Shown: in pieces, positions 19,601 through 28,612 of the stretch
Numbering within the stretch: the first letter of the stretch is position 1
How the letters are laid out: each line of letters starts with the position of its first letter
Assembly (NCBI GenBank): GCA_963976875.1
Contig: CAXBML010000027.1
Coordinates: 1 to 37,322 of the forward strand
DNA length: 37,322 nt
From: Berkiella_A sp963976875
Lineage (GTDB): Bacteria; Pseudomonadota; Gammaproteobacteria; Berkiellales; Berkiellaceae
Direction of reading: 5' to 3'
Notes under the pieces: generated by a model
Databases searched by the model: none
What the model was told of the DNA's origin: nothing
The model's input: only the letters and a program-made list of their open reading frames with translations
Made by a program: the position numbers and the translations under genes

Positions 19601-22600
19601 TGATAGCTTTGTCCCGTGAGGTTTACTATCGATCTAATTTACCTGAAATTAGATTCCCTTACTCTACTCAAGTCATGAGTACATTAATGGCCTTAGATAA
19701 TGGCAAATTGAATATCAATGAAATTGCGACAGGCCAGGGTAAGTCACTTACAGCGGCTTTGTACGCCACCGTTTTATGGGCACAAGAGAAACCTGTTGTT
19801 ATCTGTACGTCAAACTTAACTTTGGCCAAAGAAGGTTTAGAGGAGAATGAGCCATTTTATGAGTATATGGGGATGTCAACCTCATTGATCAAAGCTCAGA
19901 CGAGTTCAGATGACTTCCAACATAGCGGTGTTAACTATACAGATGTCTCAAATATGGCATTGTTCTTGGCTAAGAACGAAATCCAAGGGAAGTTTGATGT
20001 TAAAAATCCAGGTCTCATTTTAGATGAAGCAGATTTTACTGTATTAGATGAAGTGACTGATTTTAGGTATGCCGTCAATTTAGATAATATGTCATCTGAA
20101 TTAAATATGGATGAATGGCTATACTATAAATTAAATGAATTTGTTGATAGACCTGAATTTACAGAAAATTTAGTTGATAGACAGTCAGATGTTTCTAATG
20201 CAATTGCATTTTTTAGATCTGAATTTAAAAAGGAAGTAGATTTAGGTTTGCTAGAGGACCCTTTTAAAAGCCATCTTGAAAATCGAATTTTAGATTTTCA
20301 AATGGAATCTAGTGAAGCGCAAAAACAATTAGATACTTGGATTGACTCTGCCTGGAACGCCAGAATGATTTATCAAGAAGGGCGAGATAAAGCATGGGTA
20401 TTAGAAAAACTTCAGCATAAAGATGGTAATGAGTATAGTGTTGCTCGCATTATTTCTCATCACCGTGTTTCAAAAGGCTCTAAATGGTCTAAAGGTGTCC
20501 ATCAGTTTCTGCATGCAAGAATAAACTCAAATGCGCCTGAAGAGCAGCTTAAATGCCGGGTGGATGTTGAAAAGTCACATGTGGCAGCCTATTCCAGTAA
20601 AAACTTTGTTGATTATTTTGCCAGTCGTGGTGGGGCAGTATGGGGGATGACAGGTACGGTTGGCTCGCCTGAGGAACGTGCTGAATTACGTGAAAAGTAT
20701 GGATTTGAGCTTGCAAGAGTCGAAACGCATCAGGTCAGAACGGCCAAAGATTTAAAACCCGTTTTCACAAAGAATGCCAATGGACATGTGAAAGCTGTAT
20801 ATGGTCTATATGAAGCAAATTCGCTAAAATCGCGACAAATGCCGACTGTTATAGTAGAAGAGAATGCTAAGATAGCGGGAGATTTTAGAGAGAAATTCTT
20901 TGCTAGGTTAAACCGCAATGTTGGTAGATATACACCGCCACCCACTGTACAATTTTATAATGGTATAACATTAGAGATCCATGATTTTAAAAATGGACGT
21001 TATGTCTCACGTGATATTTTAGAGGATTTTGGACGTGAATTTGAATCTTCTGAAGAGAAAGAAGACTATATTAAAAAGGTGGCCGGTCGAGGTAATACCG
21101 TAACCATTACAACGCCAATGATGGGGCGAGGCACAGATTTTAAGCCCACTATGTCGCATCCCGATCAAACAGGTCAATATCAAGCACATCCAGACGGGCT
21201 GTTTGTCATTCAAAACTACGTTGATGGCAGTATTCGGGAACAACGCCAAATACAAGGACGAATGGGCAGGCAAGGCAAAAAAGGTCTTTATGTTAATGTT
21301 ATAGATAAAAGTAGGTTTATTGATAAGCTAAAATCCACGGTACCAAATCCACCACGTTCTGTGACACGATTTAATCAAAATCAGCTAGAAATTGAGTTGG
21401 GACGTTATCAAGCCTCTGCGAATTCTAATTTAGCAAAAGAACGGCAGTTAAAACAAACTTTTGGCGATATGCGTGGGCATTTTTATCAAAAATTTATTGG
21501 TATGATGGCCTTTAGTAATGATGATAAACGTTTTAATGAAGTCAAGCATATCTTACGAGATGTAGAAGACTTTAGCGAGCCTAAATTCCAGAAAGAGTAT
21601 AACGCTTATATGCTCGTTACTTGGAACAGGTTTTTAATTGATATTGATAAGAAGTTTATCTTATTAAAAGACGAATATAATAATGATTATGAAGAAATCT
21701 TTCCTAAATTACAGGAGTTTTGCTTTAACGAATGGAATCAAAAGATTATTGAAGGGGTCAAAAACTCTCAATTTAATGATGATAAGTCGAGACTGGAAGC
21801 TGACGCAATGTTTGCTGAGTTTCAAGAATTCAAGCCAGACCAACTAGATAAGTATGCTGAGCTGATGTTTCATCGAGACTTAATTGATGAAGAACGTGAG
21901 GAAATGGAAGTTGAAGCCTTGCAAAGAGAGCTGATTGTAAAAGGCGTTCAAGACCAGCCCGAAATGGCAAAAGAATTGCTAGACACATTCATGCCTGAGT
22001 CAGAATACAGTGAGTTGGTAGACCAAGTTGTTGAAAGTCCCCAATTATTAGATACTGTTTTGCAAGATAAAATGGAGCATAAAACGCATCGTGTTGTTGG
22101 GAATACTTTAAGAGAACAAAAGCGAATTAAGGCTGAAATTCAAAAAAACATAGAAGAAGGTACGTTAGAAGAAAATGAGCAACTCCAGAAAGAGTTAGAT
22201 GCACTAGACATCCCAGTATACGATAATGCAACTTATGCACTAGAATACAATGCCCATCGACATGATCTCACTATGGGCAAAATAATTGAAAAAGGCAGAA
22301 AAGCAGCACTCCTTGATCCAGATTTAAATATACAAAGAGCTAAATTAGATAGAGCCATTGTCAATTACAATAAACACTTTTGGTTAAAAGATCTCCCATC
22401 TTTAAAATCAACAGAAGAACCTGAAAAAGAAATAGCGCAAATAATGGCTATTGATACTTTAAATGATTTGTTCAAACTCAATTCAGCTTTAAGTCAAGAC
22501 CACATTCTTAAGCTTACGACACAAACGCCATTTGAGATATTGGCCATCGAGAATCCGTTTCCCGGTGACGATGAAATCTCAAAATATAAGGCTAATCATT

Positions 22601-25600
22601 ATTTGGCGGAATATATCAGTCAACAACCTAAGGTTAGTTTGTCTTTACTTCAGCAATACTACATGAACACGAGCATCACTGCTCAATTGGCATCTGACCA
22701 AACTGCCTTACAATCTCAAAAATATAATCGATTGCTTGAGGAATACACGAACGGACAGCAAACGCTTTTGGAGACCCTTGGCACGGTTGATTTTAATGAC
22801 CCCCAATTATTGCCTCGTTTTAAGACTTTATTGGTAGAGGCTAAGTCTACTGCTAGATTACATGCTAAGCAGGAAACCTATACTTTCTTGTTGAAAACAA
22901 ATCCAACTCGTGCTGTTGAGTATGGTATTGAGCATGGTGGTCTTGCTTCCTCAAGGTATGATTACGACGCTTTAGTGTCAGATATTAAAGCGGATACTCA
23001 AAATTATTTAAAATCTAAATGGCTAAATAAAAGCCGAAAGAAAAATGCAAAATTATTATTAAAGGATTTAGACAGTAGTCAGGATATTAATCAAAGCCTA
23101 GCTGCGTTATTAAAGGCAAGATCTCATGCACTGCAAAGTGATATCAAAAGTTTTGGTACCAAAAATAAACGGGGGAGCCGCTATCAAAGGCTCATCAACA
23201 AATCTATTACACGAACTATTGCGAGTGCAGATAATGAAGGTGATTTATTATTATGTACAGATCATATGCGTAAAGAAATGTGTCAACAATTAGATTACTT
23301 GAAAAGTAAATTTGACTCTGTTTTTTACGAGAATTACTTTGAGCCTATTTATCAAGAGAGCTTGGATACACTCGGCATGCTGAACCCTGACAATCCACAG
23401 GATTTATCACTAAAAGAGATAAATGATTTTATTGATGATTATACAGCTCGTATTAAGAGAGTGCGCGCAATCAATCCAAATCAGTCAACCCGAATAGCGA
23501 TTGATATCTTGGATGAGAACTTATCAGTATTTAAATTACTTAGACAAAAAATGATTGCGCAAGGCATGGATATGCAATCTGAAGTTAAAATTATTAAAGA
23601 TATTAGTTTGGAAACAAATGTTTATGAAGTGTCTGAGGCGCTTGAGCTGGATGCGGGACAACATAGGATGCCTCATCTTGACCCAGATCAGAACTGGCCT
23701 AAGCTTACCATAGAGCAATGGAATCAAAGATTTGCTTTAGAATATACCGAATTAGACCAAGTAGCACCTACGATACAGTCAATATTGGGGCATGGTGATA
23801 CGGTTGTGTCTGAGATAAAACCATCAGATATGCATAAAATTATTGGACACAGTAAAGATACTAACCTTTGGAATGTCTATCTAGCACAATGTCATGAAGA
23901 AACAATACAAATGATTGAACGTAATAATGCTAAATTCGATAGGCGTAAATTTCCTGCTGTGAAAACAATAGAAGACATTTTAGGTGAGAATAGAGCGCCA
24001 GCTTCACCTGTTGATTTTTTTAAAGTGATTACTGAGATGAATCAATATAAAAATCAAATCGCTTCGCCGAATAGTAAAACGGATCGGATTCAATTGTTTT
24101 CAATGTCTGGGCATCCCCAAATACCTATAACTATGATGCCTGAAAATGCGCAAAACTTCATGAGATTAGCCCATGATAATATTGGGCCATGGGGACCTCC
24201 CTTAACAGAAAATAAAGTGAATACAGTTTTTGGTGAGTTTGACAACTTGGATAAAGACTTAACTGAATCCGAAGAATGGCAAAATTATTGGAATAATGAT
24301 ACTGAGCGCCGTGTGATTCGCTTGGCCAAGAGTACACTCATCAAGCAAAAGAAAAGTGAATATGTCAGGCAGCACCGGCTTGAGAATCCCAAAGATAAAA
24401 ATTTACCCAAGAGCAAGATATTAGAAGGATTTGAACTAGATTCTATTCCAGAGATTCGTGACTTCGACGAACAAGTGGTGCTCGCGAGTATCAAGGAAGA
24501 AATTTTGTCTGCTTATCGTTTTAAAGTTATTTCCAATTCTGAATTTATCGATGATAAGGATGATCCTAAATATCAGTTAAAGACTACGCGTTGTAAGGAT
24601 TTCTTGCAACGAATTAATGCCAAAAAACGTATAGGGAAGACCTATCAAGAAGCCAATCAGGAGTTAAAATCTGAATTTGAAGATAGTTTGCGTTCAGAAG
24701 TCCAAAGCAGTATTGCTTATTATGAGAAGTTGGTTAAAGAAGGGCATTCGTTAGACTCTGTGACATCTATGATGTATAGCAATATCCTCAGCATTGAGCG
24801 TAAGCCTTATAATGCTTATTTAGGATTGTCGTTTGATACCAATGAATTTATAAAACCATTGATGTCACAGTATAATACGTATTGTGCCTTCAATGAGCTT
24901 TTAACAACACAGTTGGAACTTGTGGCAGATGGCTTTGTTCCTACGGATGGTGTTGATAATAACACAAGGGTGCTTGAGCTGATCAAAAATTCTGTTGATA
25001 CCATCTTAAATAACCCTGCATATGAGGCAATGGGGATATTAGGCCGAGATGCACTAAAATCACGTTTGACGAGTAAAGAATCCATAGAGGCTGTATATAT
25101 GATGGCCTTGGAGAAAAGAACGAAGCACTACAAAGATAAGATAATTAATCATTATAACCAAAGACAACCCGGTAGCATACAATGGTTGCTTGAAAATGAA
25201 GATACTGGTGTGAAATGGGTGACTTATCCTAGAGCGAGAAGAGAACTTATCGGTAATCTTTATAACGCAGTCAAGTCAGGAGAGCAGTTATTTTCTCCCA
25301 CGACCCATGGCAGAAAAACTGCTAAAACCTATCAAAAAGCTTTAATGAGTGACCTTTTATCTGCATATAAACAAACCATTGAAGACGATTTAAAGTCGAT
25401 GCCAAAGCAACATGCAAAGGCATTGTTAGAGCGTTTAAAGAGTGACCCTTTGTTACAAAAAACGGGCTTTAGAAATCCCTTTAAGCAAGATCCACGGTTA
25501 CAATTGATTACTTCATGGAGTAAGTTAGTGGATGAAAGACCAGATACCCCGCTTCATGCCGTGCCAGGACTGATGACCGCTGATTCTCATACAGGCCTTG

Positions 25601-26280
25601 ATGTAAACTTAGGCTTATGGAAAGAATTGGAAAATGTCATTAATCGTTCTGAAAAAGATAAAGTTGCAATAGATTTAATGAAAGCTGAGCAAGAGATTTA
25701 TGATTTACCAAATGAAAGGGAATATATACTAACGCATGATAGTATGAAATCTATGCTGGATGATAAGCATTCCCATGATAAAATTAAACAATCACTATCT
25801 TCTATCTCAAATTTAGAAGAGCGAATCAGTAAAATTGAAAAATTATTTAATGAATCTAGAGTGGATGAAAACTTTCACTTTAAAAGTAAATATGGCATGT
25901 TGGGTGGCAATAAATCATCCGATAACCAGAAAAAAATTACGGCTCTTTTACAAGATTTATTTGTGGATGCCGTTGAGAGCCTGGCTTTGAAACATGCCCA
26001 TACCGCTGTAGATTCTGAGTCGATGAAATGGTCTGATCAGATACCAGAAGAGATTCCCAGTGATGTGGTGGATAAGATTTTAAGTGAAGTGCTCAATCCT
26101 GCTCTGGAGAACTTCATCTTGAATTCAGGCTCTTCAGAAATTGCTGAACAGCGCTTAAAACAACAAATTAAGGTATTAATTAACAACGTGGGTGAGAGTC
26201 GGCATCAAGAAGTCATTGAAGACATGGCTGTTGGGCTGGAAAACGAAGTTGATAACCAGAACCGTGGCGCCAGATTGTAG
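13612..26280 (+). CDS. Giant 4222-aa protein with a central SecA-like ATPase motor
   Basis: The middle of the protein carries a full SecA-type DEAD motor: Walker A ATGQGKS (K2044), Walker B DEAD at 2138-2141 in LILDEADFTVLDE, GMTGT at 2345-2349, GRGTD at 2505-2509, and the arginine-finger motif QGRMGRQG at 2548-2555. Order and spacing follow SecA, including about 200 residues between DEAD and GMTGT where SecA holds its preprotein cross-linking domain. It is not the housekeeping SecA, which is about 900 aa. The N-terminal 2000 and C-terminal 1650 residues are helical and unrecognised; a Glu/Gln-rich run lies at about 589-622. No signal peptide or membrane segment is seen. Likely an ATP-driven machine or exported effector; substrate unknown. 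AAGGGG precedes the ATG by 7 nt. Confidence 0.88.
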   Translation: MSLCGETEIAELPINLQEYVNSFNIETATAIDLSLPNLTDENLSLFIRCISSKYGYEENIETLKKLLELELQNSQNPQQLEVAAQAYQTGLAEALSANMYLVDHSPRYNREPDITKSRLRNIMLPQGTYNILHKHTEHLDEARCQLVEAAFKKALFDQFDRGGRNTASFDTSLIGQADEYSLTAKISAYKKEYILEKAKNDMQAKGLGLSIEERRELAVNQENNQKLLSYCLGYSYKVGLLSPRSISPIVERETMQAYHEWLWPELQKEALIEFEESYGIKSTDYNLDNPVRRRKYFEAIYTQHYEKELKNQSIGDLRIYPDMYSSAVYHKDMIQSTFDFMAKGAFRSKVGVGKFELNAPRDNMIGFQHGLDEFLEPFVEHVKNGRPIPFRKMEVIHSYPPSSEEDADLILNQVVAVAEGMADHPADYFKLASVGFKFAGDETNIRSNFKIDRYLTFMKQMNKLVDREENPLRVELDLDEVNQYFFDLLVRFENEIAENNGLENLDEIIQLRYAQIKELTDNIDHYRYKVAENRRKVNYKILIEGEVSLGDMTELEMADSQETKVESLSEVRACKRITSLDDALRGASMQQEMEEEQEQEQEAAQEKEQEAEQDQNAEQENVHGSIEDNLTNLEEFSRFVHDTSHYQINEGHIKQLWHNLCGETQTMDNSWVAGENIQAVSKDAVSVMLQDPDVFRSGLVDGNLPQGFHFGLLAVENGSSKGIYFDLGEPDLTVDNPLTIKFSDPIESLPRLKASPSHFNVKAKLTGIKGGIIKGLAKNIPGGDPLKEPTKDEIDSYNSGYLNFLNSNHGAPIDGWAVVGKMAYCTATETKSVLEYRSWANDPITRSISKVVEPQVMAEYAISLGGDAVFDLTDRLKALKKRCGKMHKAEIFDEFLDDYVLQKENDSWFRDPNVPNFCEHMFRHGQFQGMEDVLELNDPDFEFFMKFVNKHAKHHCRTDLKDLLNSFQYFKAQYNEIFPGQELPVDNLDEFIENCTDMRVGMDRILIILRNAQKHGLEDEQLAVLTQLDLRYQTTYHAVEHNKFKLVLPEMKADWESLKNSIVPKKSTITPLQSTVLYNQFIGAMSVEDCRTEFYRQFALIDDTPNFSKFKSLDNLISGISGPEFDNPDYTKAALYTLAGFVLYKPSTSFDIQEYLTTAVELELIKQFLSKSENSALLKRLNKITDAESQKSILIELNTDLSTNNRLTASALIETVNRRDVYNVAALNNLAKSIDSLNLSDDGEREKYARFFKQIHECQIPYVNGLKKRGAPTPENLKSYIDTIQRLHIAGLFSEVEPTRNTIYKCIRTQEFFDNSGELFNVIHQISQREGEDCVTDKQLAHLLVNLENSSHIALQEPNPVNEKFATLQGGLLAALGVIKQPGEHFTAGADNEDSLKYFIQQIQQQACGENALKYESVSDTLKVLSCVDWENIEPRPTFAQMKSMLIKSMSHPQPNYSAVKNWITSEANAGFQGIDFDITQLATKNVESMGIAEKFDQNKVTILQGFRQQFQDIELDETRTAEFGDFVNYLLEEEVEGQIEKFSKSALLATLKQTLFAGAKGGIDIAKRDSLSKTLKTSEKDRVITFYDKNYGLSEFNPNNLNELKRDFIKISAAQAHAKVFFENIDSAKTGLGAHFNILMNILSDGRYNDVPINMLNDLVLNLVEDFKDNKIFNHAILSVVTEYEYQPEIVDKWPLINNIIKAQVLENATINKADITQLILNLAKVNGLRSNDIGDLLAIAEQDIAVYNQIINSMNQSIDSGEDVNFNQVNSVVAKLISENIDSDVLVHFLAEPIHIQLLDKVNCIDDSEKKLAIIKIISHAQDYVPDGNLINLKKLVDSLEQLSAQNLKTLSTLDIDAKYPTVTELTESATKIASEVNQYNINNYIADLQAEFFARKNDPDNLNMLFNDGRVVGVLDASETLKYGIDQHLSQEKKEKLLSDYAYIHAIGLNKPVFNDKSMKDLTKGEIRTLRDQLLETIRRDSTEIEKHTAMLKMIALSREVYYRSNLPEIRFPYSTQVMSTLMALDNGKLNINEIATGQGKSLTAALYATVLWAQEKPVVICTSNLTLAKEGLEENEPFYEYMGMSTSLIKAQTSSDDFQHSGVNYTDVSNMALFLAKNEIQGKFDVKNPGLILDEADFTVLDEVTDFRYAVNLDNMSSELNMDEWLYYKLNEFVDRPEFTENLVDRQSDVSNAIAFFRSEFKKEVDLGLLEDPFKSHLENRILDFQMESSEAQKQLDTWIDSAWNARMIYQEGRDKAWVLEKLQHKDGNEYSVARIISHHRVSKGSKWSKGVHQFLHARINSNAPEEQLKCRVDVEKSHVAAYSSKNFVDYFASRGGAVWGMTGTVGSPEERAELREKYGFELARVETHQVRTAKDLKPVFTKNANGHVKAVYGLYEANSLKSRQMPTVIVEENAKIAGDFREKFFARLNRNVGRYTPPPTVQFYNGITLEIHDFKNGRYVSRDILEDFGREFESSEEKEDYIKKVAGRGNTVTITTPMMGRGTDFKPTMSHPDQTGQYQAHPDGLFVIQNYVDGSIREQRQIQGRMGRQGKKGLYVNVIDKSRFIDKLKSTVPNPPRSVTRFNQNQLEIELGRYQASANSNLAKERQLKQTFGDMRGHFYQKFIGMMAFSNDDKRFNEVKHILRDVEDFSEPKFQKEYNAYMLVTWNRFLIDIDKKFILLKDEYNNDYEEIFPKLQEFCFNEWNQKIIEGVKNSQFNDDKSRLEADAMFAEFQEFKPDQLDKYAELMFHRDLIDEEREEMEVEALQRELIVKGVQDQPEMAKELLDTFMPESEYSELVDQVVESPQLLDTVLQDKMEHKTHRVVGNTLREQKRIKAEIQKNIEEGTLEENEQLQKELDALDIPVYDNATYALEYNAHRHDLTMGKIIEKGRKAALLDPDLNIQRAKLDRAIVNYNKHFWLKDLPSLKSTEEPEKEIAQIMAIDTLNDLFKLNSALSQDHILKLTTQTPFEILAIENPFPGDDEISKYKANHYLAEYISQQPKVSLSLLQQYYMNTSITAQLASDQTALQSQKYNRLLEEYTNGQQTLLETLGTVDFNDPQLLPRFKTLLVEAKSTARLHAKQETYTFLLKTNPTRAVEYGIEHGGLASSRYDYDALVSDIKADTQNYLKSKWLNKSRKKNAKLLLKDLDSSQDINQSLAALLKARSHALQSDIKSFGTKNKRGSRYQRLINKSITRTIASADNEGDLLLCTDHMRKEMCQQLDYLKSKFDSVFYENYFEPIYQESLDTLGMLNPDNPQDLSLKEINDFIDDYTARIKRVRAINPNQSTRIAIDILDENLSVFKLLRQKMIAQGMDMQSEVKIIKDISLETNVYEVSEALELDAGQHRMPHLDPDQNWPKLTIEQWNQRFALEYTELDQVAPTIQSILGHGDTVVSEIKPSDMHKIIGHSKDTNLWNVYLAQCHEETIQMIERNNAKFDRRKFPAVKTIEDILGENRAPASPVDFFKVITEMNQYKNQIASPNSKTDRIQLFSMSGHPQIPITMMPENAQNFMRLAHDNIGPWGPPLTENKVNTVFGEFDNLDKDLTESEEWQNYWNNDTERRVIRLAKSTLIKQKKSEYVRQHRLENPKDKNLPKSKILEGFELDSIPEIRDFDEQVVLASIKEEILSAYRFKVISNSEFIDDKDDPKYQLKTTRCKDFLQRINAKKRIGKTYQEANQELKSEFEDSLRSEVQSSIAYYEKLVKEGHSLDSVTSMMYSNILSIERKPYNAYLGLSFDTNEFIKPLMSQYNTYCAFNELLTTQLELVADGFVPTDGVDNNTRVLELIKNSVDTILNNPAYEAMGILGRDALKSRLTSKESIEAVYMMALEKRTKHYKDKIINHYNQRQPGSIQWLLENEDTGVKWVTYPRARRELIGNLYNAVKSGEQLFSPTTHGRKTAKTYQKALMSDLLSAYKQTIEDDLKSMPKQHAKALLERLKSDPLLQKTGFRNPFKQDPRLQLITSWSKLVDERPDTPLHAVPGLMTADSHTGLDVNLGLWKELENVINRSEKDKVAIDLMKAEQEIYDLPNEREYILTHDSMKSMLDDKHSHDKIKQSLSSISNLEERISKIEKLFNESRVDENFHFKSKYGMLGGNKSSDNQKKITALLQDLFVDAVESLALKHAHTAVDSESMKWSDQIPEEIPSDVVDKILSEVLNPALENFILNSGSSEIAEQRLKQQIKVLINNVGESRHQEVIEDMAVGLENEVDNQNRGARL

Positions 26281-26294
26281 AATTTTATAGTGAT

Positions 26295-26333
26295 ATCTTC
26301 TCCTGGCATTCACTACTAGGAGAAGATTTTTTT
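26295..26333 (+). terminator. Rho-independent terminator of the giant gene
   Basis: ATCTTCTCCT (26295-26304) pairs perfectly with AGGAGAAGAT (26318-26327) across a 13-nt loop and is followed by a run of T to 26333. It lies 15 bp after the stop of the 4222-aa gene. The T-run is only on the plus-strand side, so it serves that gene and not the convergent one. Confidence 0.9.
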
Positions 26334-26341
26334 CTGTCAGA

Positions 26342-26929
26342 TTAGAAACCAAAAATAAGGCTTAAAAATCCTGTGGGGCCTGGATGCGGACCGCGCTTAC
26401 TATTGGCTACCAACGGTTGGGAAAGGCTCAGCTCAACCATCGTTCGTATAGCCGTAGTACGATGTAATTCATAGCCTGCTGTACCTTCGGCGAAAATGCC
26501 GGTGAAGTAAGATTTTTCAATGGGAAGATATTTAGGGGCTTTTTGTTCTATTGATCCCCAACTAAAACCTGCGCCATAGTAAAAGCTAGTGCTGCTATTT
26601 GGATTTAAGAAAGCGATATATGTAATTTTAGGTAAGTTATAAAACAGAGTTTTAAATCCACTATCTGACTTATGAGTGCCCCATGATGTGCTTATTTCTA
26701 TCGCGGCATCACCTACTTCATAGCGTTTTCCAAATGATACCAATGGCATAGAGGCGTTTTGTTTGCCGGATTGGGCAATACCTGCACCCAGTTTAACTTG
26801 GTAAAGGTTACCAGGATTGCTAGATTCATAACGGGTTACACCATAATCTAAATGATTTGGATTTTCTGCTAAAGCAATGGGAGTCGAAAAGAATGATGAT
26901 AAAGCAACAGCATACAATAGCTTTTTCAT
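26342..26929 (-). CDS. Small outer-membrane beta-barrel protein candidate
   Basis: A 195-aa protein with a clear signal peptide (MKKLLYAVALSSFFSTPIALA, cut before ENPNH). The mature part alternates polar and hydrophobic residues with many Gly, Tyr and Phe, as in small outer-membrane barrels, and ends with LSLIFGF, a terminal phenylalanine typical of Bam-assembled proteins. Stretches such as YYGAGFSWGS and AEGTAGYELHRTTAIRTMVE read as barrel strands. It probably belongs to the broad OmpW/opacity-type surface protein group, but I cannot place it more closely. AAGGAC lies about 6 nt before the ATG. It is transcribed alone, converging on the giant gene. Confidence 0.7.
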   Translation of the reverse strand: MKKLLYAVALSSFFSTPIALAENPNHLDYGVTRYESSNPGNLYQVKLGAGIAQSGKQNASMPLVSFGKRYEVGDAAIEISTSWGTHKSDSGFKTLFYNLPKITYIAFLNPNSSTSFYYGAGFSWGSIEQKAPKYLPIEKSYFTGIFAEGTAGYELHRTTAIRTMVELSLSQPLVANSKRGPHPGPTGFLSLIFGF

Positions 26930-27068
26930 ATTGGGTCCTTAAAATTTATAGGTATTATTGTTTTCAAGCCGAAAACTAACACATTACCCTGTTAAATTCA
27001 AATTAGCATATTTATACCGGCATTTTTGTTAATTTCAGTTATACTAAGTTAGCTATTTATGGAAAACT

Positions 27069-27098
27069 AACCCAAAAGTTGGGTTTCAAGCATAGGAG
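27069..27098 (+). promoter_or_regulatory. 5' hairpin and ribosome site ahead of the glutamate-synthase-like gene
   Basis: AACCCAA (27069-27075) and TTGGGTT (27079-27085) form a 7-bp stem with a 3-nt AAG loop. AGGAG follows at 27094-27098, 8 nt before ATG 27107 and only 2 nt before an in-frame GTG at 27101, which settles the start on the ATG. The hairpin could influence translation or be incidental. Confidence 0.5.
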
Positions 27099-27106
27099 CT
27101 GTGCAT

Positions 27107-28582
27107 ATGGGTGCTTCCTCGATACATGCCTTTATGATGGGCAGTTTAGAGTTTCTATCTGGATTATTTGTTGTCGTCTTAAGTTGTTTGTTTTTATATG
27201 TTGTTTGTCTGTATATAGCTGATAAAAGGCAATATCAGCATGCTATTCGCCATAATTTCCCTGTTATTGGTCGTTTTAGATATATTTTAGAAGAATGGGG
27301 TACTTTTTTTAGACAGTATTTTTTCTCGATGGATAGAGAGGAGATGCCTTTTAACCGAGCAGAAAGAAGTTGGGTGTATAGAGCCTCTAAGAATGTTGAT
27401 CGCACAATTGCATTTGGTTCAACGAGAAATTTAACCCATGCTGGGACGGTGATTTTTGTTAACTGTCCATTTCCTACGTTAACTGAAGATGCCGTTGCAC
27501 CTGTTGAAGTGACCATTGGCCCATTTTGTGAAAACCCATATAAAACACGGCATTTTTTTAATATATCTGCTATGAGTTATGGATCAATATCAGAGCCAGC
27601 GGTGAAAGCCCTTTCCTATGGTGCAAAAATAGCAGGTTGTTGGCTTAATACTGGGGAAGGTGGCTTATCACCCTATCACTTAGTGGGTGGCTGTGATTTA
27701 GTTTTTCAAATTGGAACAGCCAAATATGGTGTTCGAGACCACCACGGTAATTTGTCCAAAGAAAAGCTTAAAGAAGTTGCAGCGCACACAGAAGTTAAAA
27801 TGTTTGAAGTCAAATTAAGTCAGGGTGCTAAACCTGGAAAGGGCGGTATATTACCAGCCAAAAAAGTTCATGCAGAAATCGCTAAAATTCGAGGTATTCC
27901 CGAAGGGGAGGTTTCTATTAGCCCAAATGGCCACACAGAAATAACCTCAATTGAAGAACTTTTGGATTTTATTGACACCATTCGTAGCGTTACCCAAAAG
28001 CCAGTAGGTTTTAAATGTGTGTTAGGTACAGTGGGATGGTTAGATAGGCTTTTTGAAGAGATTAAACGTCGGGGTGAAGAGAGTGCTCCAGATTTTATCA
28101 CTCTAGATAGTGCTGACGGCGGAACAGGTGCAGCGCCTCAAGCTTTAATGGATTATATGGGGCTTCCCATACAAGAAAGCCTGCCATATCTAGTGACCAA
28201 ATTAAAGGATCATAATCTAAGAGATCGAATTAAAGTTATTTGTGCAGGTAAAATGATAACACCGTCTCGGGTTGCTTGGGCTTTAGCTGTGGGGGCTGAT
28301 TTTGTTCAGTCTGCTCGTGGTTTTATGTTTGCCTTAGGCTGTATTCAAGCGTTAAAATGCAACCAAGATACGTGTCCAACTGGCGTAACAACGCATAATA
28401 AAAAATTACAAGCGGGGTTAGAGCCCACACTCAAGTCAGTAAGAGTTGCTCAGTACCAGCAAAATATAACTTATGAAGTGGGTATGATAGCCCATTCGTG
28501 CGGGGTTAAAGATCCCCGGCAATTAGGAAAGAGGCACATTAGGGTCATTAGTGACGATGGGGTCTCGATAGCATTAGACTAA
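27107..28582 (+). CDS. FMN-binding glutamate-synthase-family protein with N-terminal membrane anchor
   Basis: A 491-aa protein of the GltB-like FMN-binding family (the group often called YerD). It begins with a transmembrane helix at about residues 14-36, followed by a GltB synthase-type barrel: FNISAMSYGSIS, NTGEGGLSPYH, KLSQGAKPGKGGILPAKK and TLDSADGGTGAAP are the FMN and substrate-channel motifs of glutamate synthase. C412, C418 and C423 keep the CX5CX4C spacing that holds the 3Fe-4S cluster in GltB. It lacks the amidotransferase and C-terminal GltB domains, so it is not a complete glutamate synthase; the physiological reaction of the family is not known. It heads a probable three-gene operon. 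Confidence 0.88.
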   Translation: MGASSIHAFMMGSLEFLSGLFVVVLSCLFLYVVCLYIADKRQYQHAIRHNFPVIGRFRYILEEWGTFFRQYFFSMDREEMPFNRAERSWVYRASKNVDRTIAFGSTRNLTHAGTVIFVNCPFPTLTEDAVAPVEVTIGPFCENPYKTRHFFNISAMSYGSISEPAVKALSYGAKIAGCWLNTGEGGLSPYHLVGGCDLVFQIGTAKYGVRDHHGNLSKEKLKEVAAHTEVKMFEVKLSQGAKPGKGGILPAKKVHAEIAKIRGIPEGEVSISPNGHTEITSIEELLDFIDTIRSVTQKPVGFKCVLGTVGWLDRLFEEIKRRGEESAPDFITLDSADGGTGAAPQALMDYMGLPIQESLPYLVTKLKDHNLRDRIKVICAGKMITPSRVAWALAVGADFVQSARGFMFALGCIQALKCNQDTCPTGVTTHNKKLQAGLEPTLKSVRVAQYQQNITYEVGMIAHSCGVKDPRQLGKRHIRVISDDGVSIALD

Positions 28583-28612
28583 TATAAAATTAAATTAAAA
28601 TAAGGATATTTT

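Noticed and set aside
13612..26280. Calling the 4222-aa protein the housekeeping SecA
   Set aside because: SecA is about 900 aa and begins with its motor; here the motor lies at about residues 2000-2570 and the flanks are unrelated.
27107..28582. Calling the 491-aa protein glutamate synthase large subunit (gltB)
   Set aside because: The glutamine amidotransferase domain and the C-terminal GltB domain are missing and a membrane anchor is present, so only family membership is supported.
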